DNA of 45,174 nucleotides, from contig CACSIL010000051.1 in NCBI GenBank assembly GCA_902705825.1, positions 1-45,174 of the forward strand, written 5' to 3'. Below, piece after piece: positions 43,014 to 45,174 of the stretch; position 1 is the stretch's first letter, and every line of letters starts with the position of its first letter. The DNA is from Halioglobus japonicus. GTDB lineage: Bacteria; Pseudomonadota; Gammaproteobacteria; Pseudomonadales; Halieaceae. The notes beneath the pieces were generated by a model. It was not told where the DNA came from, ran no database searches, and worked only from the letters and a program-made list of their open reading frames with translations. The translations under genes and the position numbers were made by a program.

Positions 43014-43766
43014 CTAGCGCTTTGTTGATAATTCCCGCTCGCGAATATACTCCGCCAGCAATGTCTCTTCTTCAGCCGTCATGGCCCTGTTCTGCAACAG
43101 GTCGGGGCGTCGCTCTGACGTTCTTCCCAATGCCTGCTTCAGGCGCCAGCGGCGAATCGCTTCGTGATTCCCGCTGAGCAAAACCTCCGGTACGCTCACA
43201 CCTGCAAACGTCTCCGGCCTGGTGTAGTGCGGGCAATCCAGCAACCCTGCCACGAATGAATCCTCTTCTGCTGAGGATTCATGCCCCAGTACACCGGGCA
43301 ATTGGCGAGTCACCGCATCGATGACCACCATGGCAGCCAGTTCGCCGCCGCTTAACACGTAATCTCCGATGGACAGTTCCTCGTCCACCTCGGCCTCTAT
43401 CAGTCGCTCATCGACGCCTTCATAGCGCCCCGCAACCAAAACCAGGCCCTCCAGTTGCGCCAGCTCCATCGCTTTTTCATGATGGAAAGGCCGCCCTTGT
43501 GGTGACAGGTAAATCACCCGGGCACTTTGCCCCGCAACCGCCCTTGCTGCGGCTATCGCCTGCTGCAGGGGATCTATCTTCATCAACATCCCCGGGCCAC
43601 CGCCGTAGGGTCTGTCGTCTACCGTCTTGTGTTTGTCGAGGGTGTAATCCCTGGGGTTGCAGCAGGTCAAACTCACCTGACCCTGCCTGACAGCCCTACC
43701 GGTGACACCGTGTTCGCCGACAGCGGCAAACATTTCTGGAAACAGGCTCACCAGCGCCATGCGCAT
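43014..43766 (-). CDS. trmD: tRNA (guanine-N1)-methyltransferase TrmD
   Basis: This 250-residue SPOUT-class enzyme methylates G37 of tRNAs to prevent frameshifting. It shows [16 protein letters not shown], the knot segments [12 protein letters not shown] and [15 protein letters not shown], and the Asp-containing [10 protein letters not shown] loop. GAGGTG six bases upstream supports the ATG at 43766. The gene follows rimM by 10 bases. Confidence 0.97.
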   Translation of the reverse strand: MRMALVSLFPEMFAAVGEHGVTGRAVRQGQVSLTCCNPRDYTLDKHKTVDDRPYGGGPGMLMKIDPLQQAIAAARAVAGQSARVIYLSPQGRPFHHEKAMELAQLEGLVLVAGRYEGVDERLIEAEVDEELSIGDYVLSGGELAAMVVIDAVTRQLPGVLGHESSAEEDSFVAGLLDCPHYTRPETFAGVSVPEVLLSGNHEAIRRWRLKQALGRTSERRPDLLQNRAMTAEEETLLAEYIRERELSTKR

Positions 43767-43776
43767 TTTGTGCACC

Positions 43777-44334
43777 TCATTCCTCGTCGACGAACCAGTC
43801 AACCTCGATCAATGCCTCTTCCAGATCCACCCGGACAACTGTATCGCCGGGCAAATACGGGATCAGGCGCTCCCGCTCATCGATGCTGCCTTCGCAGGCT
43901 TTCACCACCAACACATCGTTGGCGCCGGTTTCGATCAGGTAATCCACGTTGCCGAGCAACACCTTCTCTTCACCGCTGTGTTCCGCATCCTGGCACCACA
44001 CCGCCAAACCCTGCAGATCGCGCCAGTAATAATCTCCCTCGGGCAGTGGTGGCAACGCATCTGCCGACACCGCTATTTCCAGCCCTCGGTACTGCTCAGC
44101 CAAAGTGCGATCATCGACACCACGAATATGTGCCACCAGACCTTTACCCTGCCTGTTAACCGCATCAAACTCTACGGCTTCGTACACTCCACGGCGCTTC
44201 AGCTGCCAGGCTCCAAACTTCTCGAAGCTCTCCGGCATTTCTGTGTAGGGATGAATTTTCACCCAACCCTTGATGCCAAAGCAGCCGGTTATCTTACCGA
44301 CCACCAGCAACCCTGTACCGTGGGCTTCACTCAT
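43777..44334 (-). CDS. rimM: Ribosome maturation factor RimM
   Basis: This 185-residue 30S assembly factor has an N-terminal RimM beta-barrel ([15 protein letters not shown]) and a C-terminal PRC-barrel ([38 protein letters not shown]). It binds ribosomal protein S19 and helps mature the 3' domain of 16S rRNA. It lies between rpsP (31 bases upstream) and trmD. Confidence 0.97.
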   Translation of the reverse strand: MSEAHGTGLLVVGKITGCFGIKGWVKIHPYTEMPESFEKFGAWQLKRRGVYEAVEFDAVNRQGKGLVAHIRGVDDRTLAEQYRGLEIAVSADALPPLPEGDYYWRDLQGLAVWCQDAEHSGEEKVLLGNVDYLIETGANDVLVVKACEGSIDERERLIPYLPGDTVVRVDLEEALIEVDWFVDEE

Positions 44335-44365
44335 CGATTCCGTCTCGCGAGCCGGATCCGATCAA

Positions 44366-44614
44366 TCAAGCCGCTTCAGTGACATCCTTCAACAACCGGG
44401 AAACACGCTCAGATACCTGTGCGCCCTGGCCACGCCAGAATTCAACGCGATCAGTATCTATACGCAGCCGCTCTTCCTGGCCACGCGCGGTAGGGTTGAA
44501 GAAGCCAACACGTTCGATGAAACGACCGTTACGTGATTTGCGGCTATCAGTCACCGTGAGGTGGTAAAAGGGGCGCTTCTTGGCGCCACCACGAGCAAGA
44601 CGAATTGTTACCAT
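44366..44614 (-). CDS. rpsP: 30S ribosomal protein S16
   Basis: This 82-residue ribosomal protein starts [20 protein letters not shown] and contains [19 protein letters not shown], the S16 signature. The ATG at 44614 matches the universal S16 N-terminus; the open frame further upstream has no homology. It is the first gene of the rpsP-rimM-trmD-rplS operon, separated from ffh by a terminator. Confidence 0.98.
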   Translation of the reverse strand: MVTIRLARGGAKKRPFYHLTVTDSRKSRNGRFIERVGFFNPTARGQEERLRIDTDRVEFWRGQGAQVSERVSRLLKDVTEAA

Positions 44615-44675
44615 TTGACGTAATATCCTAAAAATGAGTGGGGATTTGATGCGATCTAACAACAACGCCCACGAC

Positions 44676-44696
44676 AAAAACCGGCTGGCAAGCCGG
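44676..44696 (-). terminator. Intrinsic terminator of ffh
   Basis: On the minus strand CCGGCT (44696-44691) pairs with AGCCGG (44686-44681) around TGCC and is followed by five T (44680-44676). It lies about 80 bases after the ffh stop and upstream of rpsP. Confidence 0.9.
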
Positions 44697-44777
44697 AAAG
44701 GTGGCGTATCATACGGAATATGCGCCTGAGTTTAAACCCCATGGCCAAGTTTTTTAACCGGATAAGACGCCTGTCGA

Positions 44778-45174
44778 TCAGCGGAACGGGAAGCCACCGC
44801 CGGCCCCACCCGCGCCGCCAGCGCCACCACCGCCGCCCGGAGGCATCATCCCGCCCAGGCCGCGCATCATTTTCTCCATGCCGCCGCCTTTCATCTTCTT
44901 CATCATCTTCTGCATTTGCTTGTGCTGCTTCAGCAGGCGGTTGAGATCCTGTACCTGAGTTCCGGATCCCTTGGTAATACGACGCTTGCGGCCACCCTGT
45001 ATCAGTTCGGGGTTGCGGCGCTCCTTGGGCGTCATGGAGTTGATCATCACCTCCATTTGCGTAAACATTTTGGTATCGAGGTTCTGCTGCGCCATCTTGG
45101 CCATATTGCCCATGCCCGGCAGCTTGTCCAGCATCCCCGCCATGCCGCCCATATTGTTCATCTGCTGCAACTGG
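44778..45174 (-). CDS. ffh: Signal recognition particle protein Ffh, C-terminal part
   Basis: Only the last 130 or so residues are inside the window; the N and GTPase domains lie beyond the right edge. What is visible is the Met-rich M domain that binds signal sequences and 4.5S RNA. It includes TPKERRNPELIQGGRKRRI, the RNA-binding loop KGSGTQVQDLNRLLKQ, and Met clusters such as MQKMMKKMKGGGMEKMM. A Gly/Ala-rich tail (GGGGGAGGAGG) ends in GGFPFR. The position upstream of rpsP is conserved in Gammaproteobacteria. Confidence 0.97.
   Translation of the reverse strand, partial: QLQQMNNMGGMAGMLDKLPGMGNMAKMAQQNLDTKMFTQMEVMINSMTPKERRNPELIQGGRKRRITKGSGTQVQDLNRLLKQHKQMQKMMKKMKGGGMEKMMRGLGGMMPPGGGGGAGGAGGAGGGFPFR

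Overview
The window looks like a stretch of chromosome from a free-living, probably marine gammaproteobacterium of moderate GC content. The evidence is gene order. Two conserved gammaproteobacterial blocks lie on the minus strand: ffh-rpsP-rimM-trmD-rplS, and xerD-dsbC-(aminotransferase)-hom-thrC-recJ. prfB-lysS with the RF2 programmed frameshift and guaB-guaA are also present. A PEP-CTERM protein, several TonB/LysR/pirin-type accessory genes and a cyclic-nucleotide cluster would fit lineages such as Halieaceae or Spongiibacteraceae, but that placement is inference.

Positions 1-18.9 kb are accessory and partly decayed. A truncated IS481-like transposase at the left edge is followed by a LysR/zinc-free alcohol dehydrogenase pair and a dead short-chain dehydrogenase. 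Next comes a 7TMR-DISM histidine kinase with a NarL-type response regulator and a PEP-CTERM secreted protein. Four copies of an 18-bp inverted heptamer motif lie around these three genes. From 6.9 to 10.8 kb there is a truncated pirin fused head-on to a collapsed LysR gene, an AraC regulator, a DUF1772 membrane protein, an NmrA-like oxidoreductase and a truncated HTH protein. A perfect Fur box then precedes a TonB-dependent siderophore receptor and a PepSY membrane protein. From 14.6 to 18.9 kb lies a quinone/electrophile-stress operon (DoxX, AzoR, glutathionyl-hydroquinone reductase, pirin, remnant LigB dioxygenase), divergent from its LysR regulator across a clear T-N11-A operator.

Positions 19-45 kb are mostly core: guaA and guaB, xseA, then a signalling island at 23.7-28.6 kb. 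That island has a Crp-type regulator divergent from three translationally coupled genes: a receiver-class III nucleotide cyclase, a single-domain receiver and a HAMP histidine kinase. A lipoprotein gene converges on it. The cyclase carries Glu, not Lys, at the purine-specificity position, and the Crp protein lacks the Thr-Ser pair that reads adenine in E. coli CRP. The second messenger may therefore be cGMP rather than cAMP. This is the most interesting functional hypothesis in the window.

The rest is lysS-prfB, a CueR-regulated SO_0444-type metal permease operon with a textbook 19-bp-spacer promoter, a fused sulfite dehydrogenase-cytochrome c, and the recJ/thr/dsbC/xerD and rplS-ffh blocks with clear intrinsic terminators. 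I saw no tRNA, rRNA or CRISPR array.
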